Numbered from the stretch's first letter, positions 17,916-26,849 are shown. The stretch: DNA of 64,000 nucleotides from CALKWS01 sp035302405 (GCA_035302405.1 DATGSR010000064.1:1-64000); one strand, 5' to 3'. Numbers and translations: made by a program. Notes: a model not told the origin generated them from the letters alone.

Positions 17916-18658
17916 CGTGCTGCCTCCACGAGTTCTAGGACCGCGGCGACGGCCTGGTCCACCGTCATCTGTGAGGTATCCACCGTGCTGACCCCGGCGG
18001 CGGCGGTGGTGAAGTTCGAGACCGTGCCGTCCTGGGCGTCGCGGCGCACCACCTGATCACGGGTAGCCGCTAGCGCCTGGGCATCGGCCCGGCCGTGCAA
18101 CTCGTTACTGCGCCGCGCCAGACGGACATGCTCATCCGCCACCAGCAAGACCCGCACCTGTGCCTGCGGGGCCACGACGGTGGTGATGTCCCGGCCCTCG
18201 GCCACGATGCCCCGGCCCTGGCTGAACCCGCCGGGCATCACCTCGGCCTCGATCGCCCGGCGTTGTTGCTCCTGGAGCAACGGGCGCACCTTCAGGTTGG
18301 TGGCTACCTCGGACACCCTGGTGGAAATCCGTTCGCTGCGGATGTCACCGGTGATGTCATGATCACCGACGGCGAAGGTCGGGTTGGCGGGATCGGTATT
18401 GATGCGTAGGGGCATGATGGCAGCGCCGTCCGCGACTGCCTCGTGATCGCTCAGGTCGATGCCCTGGTGCAGGCACCACCAGGTGAGTGCTCGGTACATC
18501 GCACCGGTGTCCAGATAGGCCAGCCCCTGGTTCTGGGCGACCAACCTGGAGATCGTCGACTTACCCGTGCCCGAGGGGCCGTCGATGGCCACGATCAGGC
18601 CGCGGGGTCTACCGCCCGCATCAGCCGGCTGGGCTCGGCGGATCTCATCGCGGCTCAC
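17912..18658 (-). CDS. cmk: Cytidylate kinase
   Basis: Phosphorylates CMP and dCMP with ATP. The P-loop is DGPSGTGKST (about 26-35). The CMP-binding segments YLDTGAMYRALTWWCL and GRDITTVVAPQAQVRVLL are intact, and length 248 is normal. ATGA overlaps join it to tyrA upstream and to plsC downstream. Confidence 0.95.
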   Translation of the reverse strand: MSRDEIRRAQPADAGGRPRGLIVAIDGPSGTGKSTISRLVAQNQGLAYLDTGAMYRALTWWCLHQGIDLSDHEAVADGAAIMPLRINTDPANPTFAVGDHDITGDIRSERISTRVSEVATNLKVRPLLQEQQRRAIEAEVMPGGFSQGRGIVAEGRDITTVVAPQAQVRVLLVADEHVRLARRSNELHGRADAQALAATRDQVVRRDAQDGTVSNFTTAAAGVSTVDTSQMTVDQAVAAVLELVEAAR

Positions 18659-19767
18659 GGTGTCACCACCCGCCAGCCGCGCTGGGTGAGCGCATCGTGA
18701 AGCCCGGCCGCGGCGTCGGGAAGAACCGACACGATTGCCATCCCTACCTTCTGCTTCGGGGAGTGTTCCATCGCGAAGTCCTCGATGTTCACGCCGATGT
18801 CGCCGATTTCGGAGAACAAACGGCCCAGTTCCCCGGGCTCGTCGGGTACCAACACGGTCACCTCGGCGTAGAGCCTGCGGGCGCCGCCGTGCTTACCCGG
18901 GATCCTTCGGGCGCCTTCGTTACCGGCGGTGATGAGCCCGGAGATCGCACCAGCGGCCCCGGCTGCCATCGGCCCGTCCGTGGCTGCCCGTTCCAGGGCG
19001 TGCAGCACCTGGTCCAGGTCTGTGCGCACCTCGCTCAGCGCGGTGTGGACCGCGGCAGCGTTACCCGTGATGATCGCCGCCCACAAGCGGGCATCGCTCG
19101 CCGCGATCCGGGTGACGTCGCGCAAGCCTTGCCCGGAAAGCGCCAGGGACTCCGGCGGTGCTTCGGTGAGGCGGGCAGCCACCAGTGAGGCCATCATCTG
19201 GGGCAAGTGCGAGACCAGGGCGACGGCCTCATCGTGGTCGACCGGGTCCAGGTGCACCGGGCTGGCGTCAAGATCGGTTGCCAGGTGCCGCACCATGCGC
19301 ACCGCAGCCGGGTCGCTGCCTGGGTGCTCGGTGATCACCCAGGGCCGTCCCGCGAAGAGTTCCGATGATCCGGCCGCCGCGCCGGAGCGTTCGCGACCCG
19401 CCATCGGGTGGGAACCCACGTATCTGGACAGGTCCGTGCCCGGTATCGCCTGCAATTCTTGCAGCAGCACCCCTTTGACGCTGGCCACGTCGGTCACGAC
19501 CGCCTCGGTATGGTCGCGCAGGGCTTGGGCGACCAGCCCGGCGGTGACGTCGGGTGGGGCGGCGATGATCACCAGTTGCGGTTCGGGCGCCGAATCGTCG
19601 TGGATGGTCCCGGCGCCCACGTCCCGCGCCAGGGCGAGGGCGGTGGGAGAGGCGTCATGGAGCCACACCGGCACGTCTTGGGCGCGAAGGCCCAGGCCGA
19701 TACTGGCGCCGAGCAACCCGGTGCCCACGATGAGCACGGGGCCTGTTGTCGAGGCAAGCGAAGGCAC
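18655..19767 (-). CDS. tyrA: Prephenate dehydrogenase with C-terminal ACT domain
   Basis: Converts prephenate to 4-hydroxyphenylpyruvate with NAD in tyrosine synthesis. A Rossmann fingerprint, VGTGLLGASIGLGL, lies at about 13-26, and the substrate region contains GSHPMAGRERSGAAA. The C-terminal ACT domain (VTVLVPDEPGELGRLFSEIG, about 300 onward) is a likely Tyr-feedback sensor. The start is GTG at 19767, 7 nt after TAGGGT, so this gene probably has its own leaderless promoter although it sits inside a minus-strand run. Confidence 0.93.
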   Translation of the reverse strand: MPSLASTTGPVLIVGTGLLGASIGLGLRAQDVPVWLHDASPTALALARDVGAGTIHDDSAPEPQLVIIAAPPDVTAGLVAQALRDHTEAVVTDVASVKGVLLQELQAIPGTDLSRYVGSHPMAGRERSGAAAGSSELFAGRPWVITEHPGSDPAAVRMVRHLATDLDASPVHLDPVDHDEAVALVSHLPQMMASLVAARLTEAPPESLALSGQGLRDVTRIAASDARLWAAIITGNAAAVHTALSEVRTDLDQVLHALERAATDGPMAAGAAGAISGLITAGNEGARRIPGKHGGARRLYAEVTVLVPDEPGELGRLFSEIGDIGVNIEDFAMEHSPKQKVGMAIVSVLPDAAAGLHDALTQRGWRVVTP

Positions 19768-19774
19768 GCAGAGA

Positions 19775-19780
19775 ACCCTA
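19775..19780 (-). promoter_or_regulatory. -10 box TAGGGT for tyrA
   Basis: TANNNT element 7 nt upstream of the GTG, in the 26-bp gap between rluB and tyrA. No Shine-Dalgarno sequence is present. Confidence 0.5.
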
Positions 19781-19793
19781 TCCCGCGCCGGGC

Positions 19794-20543
19794 CTAGAGC
19801 CCGACGTCGGCCATCAGCCGGCCCAGCTCGGCGCCCTGGATCTCGCGAGTCCGGCCGGGTTTGAGTTGGCCCAGGCGGATCGGCCCCATGCGGGTGCGGG
19901 TGAGCCGGGTCACCGGATGACCGACTTCGGCCAGCAACCGGCGCACGATATGTTTGCGCCCCTCGTGCAAGGTGATTTCCACCAACGACTCCCCCGGCGT
20001 GGTCTCCAGCACCTTGAAATCATCCGCGCGGGCGTGACCGTCGGTGAGTTCGACGCCGGCGGTAAGGGTGCGGCCAAGACCGCGCCGTACCTGGCCGGTG
20101 ACCGTGGCGACATAAGTCTTCGGCACCTCATAGGAAGGATGGGCCAACCGGTGGGCGAGTTCGCCGTCATTGGTCAGCAAGAGCAATCCTTGGGTGTCGG
20201 CGTCCAAGCGGCCCACGTGGAACAACCGCTCCGGCCGGTCCGCCACGAATGTGCTCAGGTCGGGTCTACCCTGCTCGTCGGCCATGGTGGAGTGCACCCC
20301 GAGCGGCTTGTTCAGCGCCAGAGTGACCTTGTCCTGATCGAGGGGCACCCGCACCCCGTCCACATGGATGATCGCGGTGCGCGGATCTACACGCACGCCG
20401 AGCCGGTCCACGGTCACCCCGTCGACCTGCACTCGCCCCGCGGCAATGAGTTCTTCGCACTTGCGTCGCGACCCCAAGCCCGCCTCGGCCAGCACTTTCT
20501 GCAGGCGCACGCCCTCGGGGTGATGTGCCGGCCGGCCGGTCAT
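19794..20543 (-). CDS. rluB: 23S rRNA pseudouridine synthase, RluB/RsuA family
   Basis: Modifies uridine in ribosomal RNA. An N-terminal S4 RNA-binding domain (VRLQKVLAEAGLGSRRKCEELI) is followed by the synthase domain with the catalytic-Asp motif GRLDADTQGLLLLTNDG and the segment GRKHIVRRLLAEVGHPV. It overlaps scpB by 4 bases, as in many Gram-positive genomes. Confidence 0.93.
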   Translation of the reverse strand: MTGRPAHHPEGVRLQKVLAEAGLGSRRKCEELIAAGRVQVDGVTVDRLGVRVDPRTAIIHVDGVRVPLDQDKVTLALNKPLGVHSTMADEQGRPDLSTFVADRPERLFHVGRLDADTQGLLLLTNDGELAHRLAHPSYEVPKTYVATVTGQVRRGLGRTLTAGVELTDGHARADDFKVLETTPGESLVEITLHEGRKHIVRRLLAEVGHPVTRLTRTRMGPIRLGQLKPGRTREIQGAELGRLMADVGL

Positions 20544-21160
20544 GCCAGGCCGTCCACGTCGTCCAGCGCCTCCAGGTCCGGCAGGTAAGGGGCCAGCGGC
20601 GGCAGGTCCTCCAACGAGCGCAGGCCCATCCGTTCCAGGAAGTAGGCGGTGGTTCGGTACAGCATGGCGCCCCCTTCCTCATCCGCCCCCGCCTCCTCGA
20701 TCAGGCCACGGGTGAGAAGGGTGCGCACCACGGAGTCCACGTTCACCCCTCGGATCGCCGCGATCCGTCCCCGGGAGACCGGCTGGCGGTAGGCGATCAC
20801 CGCGAGCGTCTCCAGCGACGCCTGCGTCAGCCTCGCCGTCTGCCCCTCGAGCACGAACGCTTCCACGGCGTCGGCGTAGGCGGGTGCGGAGTACAACCGC
20901 CAACCGCCTCCGGCCTCGCGCAACTCGAACCCGCGGGGCCGCGGGCCGTCGGTGTAGTCGCGAGCCAGTTCCGCCAGTGACTGACGGATCTGCGCAACCG
21001 GCACTTGCAGCACCCTGGCCAGATGTTCGGCGCTGACCGGGCTGTCGGCGACCATCAGAATCGCTTCCAGGGCGCTGAGTAGCCCGCCGGGCGCATCGGG
21101 CACCGGGGTGGCCGTATCCACGCTTTCTACTGCCTCCCTCGTGTTCGTACCCTTCGTCAT
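20540..21160 (-). CDS. scpB: Segregation and condensation protein B
   Basis: Kleisin-associated winged-helix subunit of the SMC-ScpAB condensin. Two winged-helix repeats are visible, including LEAILMVADSPVSAEHLARVL and the conserved LETLAVIAYRQPVSRGRIAAIRG (about 122 onward). Four-base overlaps occur with scpA and rluB. Confidence 0.95.
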   Translation of the reverse strand: MTKGTNTREAVESVDTATPVPDAPGGLLSALEAILMVADSPVSAEHLARVLQVPVAQIRQSLAELARDYTDGPRPRGFELREAGGGWRLYSAPAYADAVEAFVLEGQTARLTQASLETLAVIAYRQPVSRGRIAAIRGVNVDSVVRTLLTRGLIEEAGADEEGGAMLYRTTAYFLERMGLRSLEDLPPLAPYLPDLEALDDVDGLA

Positions 21161-22155
21161 GGTGCCTCCTGCTTCACGTGCCTTCCCCGGCGGGCCGGAG
21201 GGTCGTCGTCGTACTCATCGGAGACGGCGACGTCGCCCTGGTCGCTGCCGGTCCAGCGGATCGTCAGTTCCGCCAGTGCGGTCACCTGATCGAATGCCAC
21301 CACCCCTTCGCGGTACAACTCCAGCAACGCCAAGAAGCGAGCCACGACCACGTTCAGCCCGGCGGCGTCCTGAGTCAGGGTGCGGAAGGTGAGGTTGCGT
21401 TCGCGTCGTAGGCGCTGGACGATCACCGCGGCTTGCTCCCGCACGCTGATCACCGGGTTGTGCAGGTGACTCAGGTCCACCGCGGGTTCGTCCTTGGGAG
21501 CCAGCGCCCGGGCCGCCATGGCCGCCAACTGCTCGGGAGTGACCCGCATGATCAGTTCCGGAAGCAGCGCGGCGAACCTCGGCTCCAGACCCACGTTGCG
21601 CGGGTAGGAACGACTGTTGCGCTCCCACTCGGTTTCCAGGTGTGCGGCCACTTCCTTGAAAGCTCGGTACTGCAGGAGTCGGGCGAACAGCAGGTCGCGG
21701 GCCTCCAGCAGTTCCAGGTCCTCCACGTCCTCGGTGTCACCTTGGGGCAGTAACCTCGCGGCTTTGAGTTCCAGCAGTGTCGCGGCGATCACCAGGAATT
21801 CACTGGCCTGGGACAGGTCCCATTCGCTTTGCGCGCGCAGGTGGGCGATGAAGTCGTCGGTCACCTCTGCCAACGCCACCTCGGTGACGTCCAACTTGTG
21901 TTTGGCGATCAGGGACAGCAGCAGGTCGAACGGGCCGGAGAAATTCTCCAGGCGCACCTCGAACCCGGGTCGGGAGCCGAGGCGCACGTGCGCGGCGTCG
22001 GCGTCCTGGTCCCCTCCCGGGGGCGGTTGGGACGCGGGACCGGACGGCGCGGTTACAGGGTGCGAGGCAGGTGCGGTGAGGGTTTCTCGGCGGACGGCGT
22101 CCACCGTGGCGCCTCCGGCCGGATGTTCGGGCCCGACGTCAGGCGACGTCGCCAC
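21157..22155 (-). CDS. scpA: Segregation and condensation protein A
   Basis: Kleisin subunit that bridges SMC heads. The family core starts at about residue 68 with FEVRLENFSGPFDLLLSLI and is followed by LDVTEVALAEVTDDFIAHL. The C-terminal winged helix covers about 255-310. The first 65 residues are a Pro/Ala-rich low-complexity extension. The GTG start lies 17 bases inside parA, so a later start cannot be excluded. Confidence 0.93.
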   Translation of the reverse strand: MATSPDVGPEHPAGGATVDAVRRETLTAPASHPVTAPSGPASQPPPGGDQDADAAHVRLGSRPGFEVRLENFSGPFDLLLSLIAKHKLDVTEVALAEVTDDFIAHLRAQSEWDLSQASEFLVIAATLLELKAARLLPQGDTEDVEDLELLEARDLLFARLLQYRAFKEVAAHLETEWERNSRSYPRNVGLEPRFAALLPELIMRVTPEQLAAMAARALAPKDEPAVDLSHLHNPVISVREQAAVIVQRLRRERNLTFRTLTQDAAGLNVVVARFLALLELYREGVVAFDQVTALAELTIRWTGSDQGDVAVSDEYDDDPPARRGRHVKQEAP

Positions 22156-22984
22156 GGCTGATCAGTTCTCGGGCGAGTTTGCGGTAGTTGTACGCCCCGG
22201 CGTGGTTGGGGGCGTAGGAGGTGATCGGTTCAGTGGCCACGGAGGCGTCGGGGAACTTCACCGTGCGGGTAATCACGGTGTGGAAGACCTGGTCGCCGAA
22301 GGCTTCTTGCACGCGAGCGAGCACTTCGCGGGAGTGCAGGGTGCGTGAGTCGTACATAGTGGCCAGGATGCCGTCGATGGTCAGGCGCGGGTTGAGTCGG
22401 TCGCGCACCTTCTCGATGGTCTCAACCAGCAACGCCACCCCACGCAGGGCGAAGAACTCCGTTTCCAGCGGGATGATCACACCGTGCGCAGCGGTTAGCG
22501 CGTTCACGGTCAGCAGACCCAACGAGGGTTGGCAGTCCACCAGGATCACGTCGTACTCGTCGGTGACGGGCCGCAGCACGCGAGCCAGCGCCTGCTCCCG
22601 CGCCACTTCGTTGACCAGTTGCACCTCAGCGGCGGACAGGTCGATGTTGGCGGGCACCAGGTCCAAGCCCGGCACCTCGGTCCGGTGGATGATCTGGGTA
22701 ATGTCGGGCTGCTCGGCCATCAGCGTGGTGTAGATCGTTTGATCCAACTCGTGGGCGTTCAGGCCCAACCCGGCGGACGCGGCGCCCTGGGGGTCCAGAT
22801 CCACCAGCAGCACCTTGCGCCCGTACTCGGCCAGCGCTGCACCCAGGTTGATCGTCGTGGTGGTCTTGCCCACCCCGCCCTTCTGGTTGCACATCGCGAT
22901 AATGCGGGCCGGGCCATGAGCGTTGAGCGGCTGGGGTTCGGGGAAGTCGCGGGCCTTGATCTCCGCAGGGTTGTCGGTGCTCAC
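22139..22984 (-). CDS. parA: ParA family ATPase
   Basis: Deviant Walker-type ATPase of the Soj/ParA family, probably used in chromosome segregation or in positioning the ScpAB machinery. Walker A is CNQKGGVGKTT (about 32-42) and the Walker B region is VILVDCQPSLGLLTVNAL. The start is GTG at 22984, 6 nt after TAGGTT. The operon then runs scpA-scpB-rluB. No parB is adjacent, so it is likely the second, scpA-linked ParA common in actinobacteria. Confidence 0.92.
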   Translation of the reverse strand: MSTDNPAEIKARDFPEPQPLNAHGPARIIAMCNQKGGVGKTTTTINLGAALAEYGRKVLLVDLDPQGAASAGLGLNAHELDQTIYTTLMAEQPDITQIIHRTEVPGLDLVPANIDLSAAEVQLVNEVAREQALARVLRPVTDEYDVILVDCQPSLGLLTVNALTAAHGVIIPLETEFFALRGVALLVETIEKVRDRLNPRLTIDGILATMYDSRTLHSREVLARVQEAFGDQVFHTVITRTVKFPDASVATEPITSYAPNHAGAYNYRKLARELISRGDVA

Positions 22985-22990
22985 GCGGCC

Positions 22991-22996
22991 AACCTA
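22991..22996 (-). promoter_or_regulatory. -10 box TAGGTT for the parA-scpAB operon
   Basis: TANNNT element 6 nt upstream of the parA GTG, with no Shine-Dalgarno sequence. A leaderless start is likely. Confidence 0.5.
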
Positions 22997-23160
22997 CTTC
23001 CCAAGGCCGCATCGACCAACTGTCCGCGCCGAGTCGGGCGAGACCCGCGCGGTTCCGCATTGCCCCCTGCTGCGGATCTCCGGTAGCCGGGCCGGCCGCC
23101 CGAGGGCCGGTGCGTGTTGCGGTGCGGCGGGCGTGACCGGGTGTGCGATCCACTATGCCG

Positions 23161-23282
23161 GCCCTCGCCGGGCGCGACTCGCTACGCCGACCTTCACCGG
23201 CGGCGCGACTCGCTACGCCGCCCCTCGCCGGCTGCACCGCTCGCTACGCCGACCCTCGCCGGCTGCACGGCTCGCTACGCTG
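23161..23282. repeat. Tandem 29-31-bp direct repeats, 4 copies, abutting eis
   Basis: Units at 23161-23189, 23190-23220, 23221-23251 and 23252-23282 each end in CTCGCTACGCYG. A degenerate copy precedes them (GATCCACTATGCCG at 23147). The last unit supplies the TACGCT box of the downstream gene. Confidence 0.9.
23276..23281 (+). promoter_or_regulatory. -10 box TACGCT for the eis-like gene
   Basis: TANNNT element 8 nt upstream of ATG 23290. It is the final copy of a motif repeated four times, the earlier copies reading TACGCC. Confidence 0.5.
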
Positions 23283-23289
23283 GGCCACC

Positions 23290-24504
23290 ATGTCGTTCCA
23301 GATACGACCGTTGTCCCGCTCCGACCGGCGCGCCAGCAGCATCCTGGGCACCGAGGCCTTCGGCACGGCCCCGTCGCCCTCTGGCGGCGAGTGGCCGATT
23401 GCCGGCCAAAGCCCCTGGGGCACGTTCGACGGTGCCACGCTTGCCGCACGGGCTTTCCGCCGCGCCTACGCCAGTTGGTTCGGCGGCGTAGAGGTGCCCA
23501 CCAACGGGTTGGCCGGGGTCACCGTGGCGGCCGAGTATCGGGGCCGTGGCCTGCTGCGTCCGCTGATCGGTCAGGTGTTGGCCGACGGGCGCGCATCGGG
23601 CGACGTGATCTCCACCCTGTTCGCCTCCGCCCCCGGTATTTATCACCGCCTCGGCTATGCCCTACTGACCTCCTACGACGTGGTGGAGATCCCGACGACC
23701 GCGGCCGCGGCGGTGCGGATCGAGGATTCCACCGGTCTGCCGGGCCAGGACGGCCCCGTAACCACTCGCCGCGCCACCACGGCGGACGGCGAGGCGATTC
23801 GGAGGCTGTACGACCAGTGGGCCGCCGCGCAGAACGGGCCGCTGACTCGCACCGGCCCCAACTTCCCCCCGACCGACCTCACCCAGGAGTTCACCGGCGT
23901 CAGCGTTGCTACCGGGCCCGACGGCCAACTGCAAGGTTATGTGAACTGGGTCCGCGGGACGCAGGAGCGGTCCGATGCCGCCCTGGTCGTACACGACCTG
24001 ATCGCCTCTACCTCAGCGGCCTACCGGGCCCTGTGGCGGCTGCTGGGCTCCTTCGCCCCGGTGCTGGGCCTCATCCGGCTGCACACCTCCGGGGCGGACG
24101 TGGCGCGCCTGTTCCTGCCTCCCGCAGCCTGGCGCACCATTTCCACCGGCCCCTACATGCTCCGCCTGGACGACGTCGCCGCAGCGTTCACCTTGCGCCG
24201 CCTGAGGGTGAGCCGCGACCTGAATTTCAGCGTCACCGGGGATCCTTTCGGGGTGATGGACGGTGCCTACCTGCTCACTGCCGACGACGGCGGCGCCATC
24301 TGCCGGCGCACCGGCACCGCGAGCCAGGCTCCCCTGGATGCCCCGGTCTACACCCCATCGGGTATCGCCCTGGCCTGGGCCGGGGCGCAGTCCAGTGCGA
24401 ATATCCGGATGGCGGGCGGGCTGGCCGGCGGCGATGAGGCCACCGACGCCGTGCTCGACCGAGCGCTTGGCGGCTGGCAGGTGCACGTCCGCGATGCGTT
24501 CTGA
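23290..24504 (+). CDS. GNAT family N-acetyltransferase, Eis-like
   Basis: A 404-residue protein with the three-part layout of Eis: an N-terminal GNAT domain with the acetyl-CoA loop VAAEYRGRGLLRPLIGQV (about 78-95), a second GNAT-like half, and a sterol-carrier-like C-terminal domain ending QVHVRDAF. Mycobacterial Eis acetylates aminoglycosides and lysines; the substrate here is unknown. ATG 23290 gives the family start (MSFQIRPLSRSDR); the upstream open frame is repeat DNA. It sits between minus-strand parA and xerD. Confidence 0.88.
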   Translation: MSFQIRPLSRSDRRASSILGTEAFGTAPSPSGGEWPIAGQSPWGTFDGATLAARAFRRAYASWFGGVEVPTNGLAGVTVAAEYRGRGLLRPLIGQVLADGRASGDVISTLFASAPGIYHRLGYALLTSYDVVEIPTTAAAAVRIEDSTGLPGQDGPVTTRRATTADGEAIRRLYDQWAAAQNGPLTRTGPNFPPTDLTQEFTGVSVATGPDGQLQGYVNWVRGTQERSDAALVVHDLIASTSAAYRALWRLLGSFAPVLGLIRLHTSGADVARLFLPPAAWRTISTGPYMLRLDDVAAAFTLRRLRVSRDLNFSVTGDPFGVMDGAYLLTADDGGAICRRTGTASQAPLDAPVYTPSGIALAWAGAQSSANIRMAGGLAGGDEATDAVLDRALGGWQVHVRDAF

Positions 24505-24518
24505 CCCGGCGCGCGACG

Positions 24519-24666
24519 GTGAGCGGGCCTAAGCTGCGCTAGGGGCGATCGGGTCCAACCCAGTGCCCCGGGGGTGAGCGGGCCTAACTTAGCGCCCCGG
24601 AGGCGAGCGGGTCCAACCTAGTGGCCCGGGGGCGAGCGGGCCTACCCCAGTGCCCGGGGGTGAGCG
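24519..24666. repeat. Degenerate tandem repeats, about 26-30 bp, 5-6 copies, over the xerD 3' end
   Basis: The motif GAGCGGGYCYAA recurs at 24521, 24547, 24575, 24605, 24634 and (truncated) 24662, each followed by a GTGCCCCGGG-like block. The last two copies encode the end of XerD (HPRALG and stop). The rest fill the gap to eis. Confidence 0.85.
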
Positions 24667-25622
24667 GCCGCGTAGACCTCTCGCAGCGCGTCGGGGGTGA
24701 GGTGGGTGTAGATCTGGGTGGTGGTCACCGAGGCGTGCCCGAGCAATTCCTGGACGACGCGCACGTCGGCGCCGCCGGCGAGCAGGTGGGTGGCATAGGA
24801 ATGGCGCAGCGTGTGCGGGGAGATCCGTGCGGTCATCCCGCCGCGTTCGGCGGCTTGTTGCAACACCGCCCAAGCACTCTGCCGGCTCAGGGGGTTTCCT
24901 CGCTGGTTCAGGAACAGCGCGGTGTTGCCGCGGCCCTTACTGGCCAGCGCCGGCCGGGCTTGCACCAGGTAGGCCTCAAGGGCCTGGACGGCGAACCTGC
25001 CCATGGGCACCACGCGTTCACGGCGCCCCTTGCCGAACAGCCGCACGCTGGCCGCCGTGCGGTCCAGCACCACATCGTCCACGCTGAGCCCGACCGCCTC
25101 ACTGATCCGCGCGCCGGTACCGTACAGCACCTCGACCAAGGCCCGGTCCCGCAGCCCCAGAACTCCCGGTGCCGCGGAGGCGCCCTGAAGGAGTTGGTCC
25201 ACCTGATCCACCGAGACGGCCTTGGGCAGGCGCTTGGTGGTGCCCGGGGGCTTGATCTGCGCCGCGGGGTTATGCGTGGTACGCCCCTCCATCGCCTCGA
25301 ACTTGTGCCAGCCGCGGATGGCGACCACGGCCCTTGCCGCCGAACTGGCCGACAGCGCACGCCCTCCGTCGCTCCCGGCTCGGATCGCCTCCACGTAGGC
25401 GGCAACGTCCGCTTCCGTCACCTGCTCCAGGTCGGTGCGCCGGCGGGTCAGCAGGAACCGTGCGTAGCGGGTCAAGTCGCGCCGGTAAGCTCCCAGCGTG
25501 TGGCCGGATAGCCCGCGTTCGATGCCCAGGTGAGCCAGGTATTGGCGCAGCACACCCGTGAACGGCCCGGCGTCGTCGTCGGCCGCTGCTGCGCGCGGGG
25601 GCTCCTGACCTGGGGCGGGCAC
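24642..25622 (-). CDS. xerD: Site-specific tyrosine recombinase XerD
   Basis: Resolves chromosome dimers at dif with XerC. The N-terminal SAM-like core-binding domain (YLAHLGIERGLSGHTLGAYR) is followed by the catalytic domain with Arg in YGTGARISEAV, HTLRHSYATHLL, LGHASVTTTQIYTH and the nucleophile Tyr in QIY. It is a housekeeping enzyme, not a mobile-element integrase: normal length, next to ctaB, no att-like sites. The GTG lies 4 nt past the ctaB stop. The C-terminal codons lie in a repeat unit. Confidence 0.93.
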   Translation of the reverse strand: MPAPGQEPPRAAAADDDAGPFTGVLRQYLAHLGIERGLSGHTLGAYRRDLTRYARFLLTRRRTDLEQVTEADVAAYVEAIRAGSDGGRALSASSAARAVVAIRGWHKFEAMEGRTTHNPAAQIKPPGTTKRLPKAVSVDQVDQLLQGASAAPGVLGLRDRALVEVLYGTGARISEAVGLSVDDVVLDRTAASVRLFGKGRRERVVPMGRFAVQALEAYLVQARPALASKGRGNTALFLNQRGNPLSRQSAWAVLQQAAERGGMTARISPHTLRHSYATHLLAGGADVRVVQELLGHASVTTTQIYTHLTPDALREVYAAAHPRALG

Positions 25623-25626
25623 CGGC

Positions 25627-26688
25627 TTAGAAGGGTAGGAACGGGTCGACGGCGATCACCACGAATAACACGGTGAGATAGGTGATGGATGCGTGGAACA
25701 CCTTCATGGCGCGAAGTTTCTTCGGGTTGCCGTGGCGTGCCCGGCGGTAGAGCGCAATGCACAGCCACAGGAACCAGCCGCCGGACAACGCCGCGGCCGC
25801 GGTGTACAGCCAACCCATGTCCGCTACCGGCACCAGCGCCAAGGAGCACGCAATCATCGCCACGGTGTAGGCGATCATCTGGCGCGCCACCCGTGTGTCC
25901 GGGGAGACCACGGGGAGCATCGGCACGTCGGCGCGGGTGTAATCGGCCTTGAATTTCATCGACAGCGGCCAGTAGTGCGGGGGCGTCCAGAAGAAGATGA
26001 TGCCGAACAGCAGCACCGGCGCCCAGGACAGGGATCCGGTCACGGCGGACCACCCGATCAGCACTGGCATGCACCCGGCAGCGCCGCCCCACACGATGTT
26101 CTGGGACGTGTGGCGCTTCAGCAGCACCGTGTAACCCACGGCGTACATCACGATGGCCGCCAGACACAGTGCGGCGGAGACCCAGTTGACTACCAGGCCG
26201 AGCCAACCGATCGCGAAGACGCCGAGCGCGAAGGCGAACACCATCGCTTGCCGCGGGGTGATCTCTCCGGTGACCAACGGGCGGTTCTTGGTCCGGTTCA
26301 TCAACGCATCGATGTCCCGGTCGTAGACCATGTTGAACACGTTCGCCGAACCTGCGGCGGTGGCACCGCCGATAAGGGTGGCCACCACCAGCCACCAACC
26401 GGGGAAGCCCCGCTCGGCCAGGAACATCGTCGGAACCGTGGTGACCAGCAGCAATTCGATCACTCGGGGCTTGGTCAAGGCCACGTACGCCTTGACCTTC
26501 GCACCTCGGCTCTGCTGCCCCGCGGGTGGCCGCGTGCGCTGCGCCGAGTCCGACCTCTCCCCCGGCCGAACCGCGGTCTCTCCTCCGACGTTGACCGGAT
26601 CTGCTTCCGTCTGCGACACGACCTCACCATCTCCTGCTGCACAGCCGACCAGTCCCGGGCCGGGCTGGGCTGCGACGCTCTTGCTCAT
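25627..26688 (-). CDS. ctaB: Protoheme IX farnesyltransferase (heme O synthase)
   Basis: UbiA-type prenyltransferase that farnesylates heme B to heme O for cytochrome oxidase. About eight or nine helices are visible. The prenyl-PP motif NVFNMVYDRDIDALMNRTKN has the NxxxDxxxD pattern (about 128), and the second conserved loop is YTRADVPMLPVV. The first 65 residues are a polar extension ending in SRGAKVKAYVALTKPRVIELLL. It is divergent from tkt, and ctaB next to tkt is common in actinobacteria. A TAGACT box lies only 3 nt from the ATG, so the start is less certain. Confidence 0.95.
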   Translation of the reverse strand: MSKSVAAQPGPGLVGCAAGDGEVVSQTEADPVNVGGETAVRPGERSDSAQRTRPPAGQQSRGAKVKAYVALTKPRVIELLLVTTVPTMFLAERGFPGWWLVVATLIGGATAAGSANVFNMVYDRDIDALMNRTKNRPLVTGEITPRQAMVFAFALGVFAIGWLGLVVNWVSAALCLAAIVMYAVGYTVLLKRHTSQNIVWGGAAGCMPVLIGWSAVTGSLSWAPVLLFGIIFFWTPPHYWPLSMKFKADYTRADVPMLPVVSPDTRVARQMIAYTVAMIACSLALVPVADMGWLYTAAAALSGGWFLWLCIALYRRARHGNPKKLRAMKVFHASITYLTVLFVVIAVDPFLPF

Positions 26689-26761
26689 GCCAGTCTAAGT
26701 GGTCCACAGCCCGATGCAGCGACCTCTCGGGTCAGCGAGGCGCTGGGCGCTCCACCACCAG

Positions 26762-26849
26762 GGGCTACACCTTGCGCATCCGGGCCTAGTGCATTTCCAC
26801 ATACGAGAGTCTTGCCCCGCCCATCCGCGGGCTACATCTTGCGCATCCG
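26762..26849. repeat. 21-bp direct repeat, two copies
   Basis: Copies at 26762-26782 and 26829-26849 match at 20 of 21 positions (core GGGCTACAYCTTGCGCATCCG), start 67 bp apart. Confidence 0.7.

Noticed and set aside
23143..23289. N-terminal extension of the eis-like protein
   Set aside because: It would translate the tandem repeat. The ATG at 23290 matches the family start and lies 8 nt behind a -10 box.
24642..25622. Integrase of a mobile element
   Set aside because: Sequence, length and the ctaB neighbour fit housekeeping XerD. There are no att-like repeats, cargo or excision genes.
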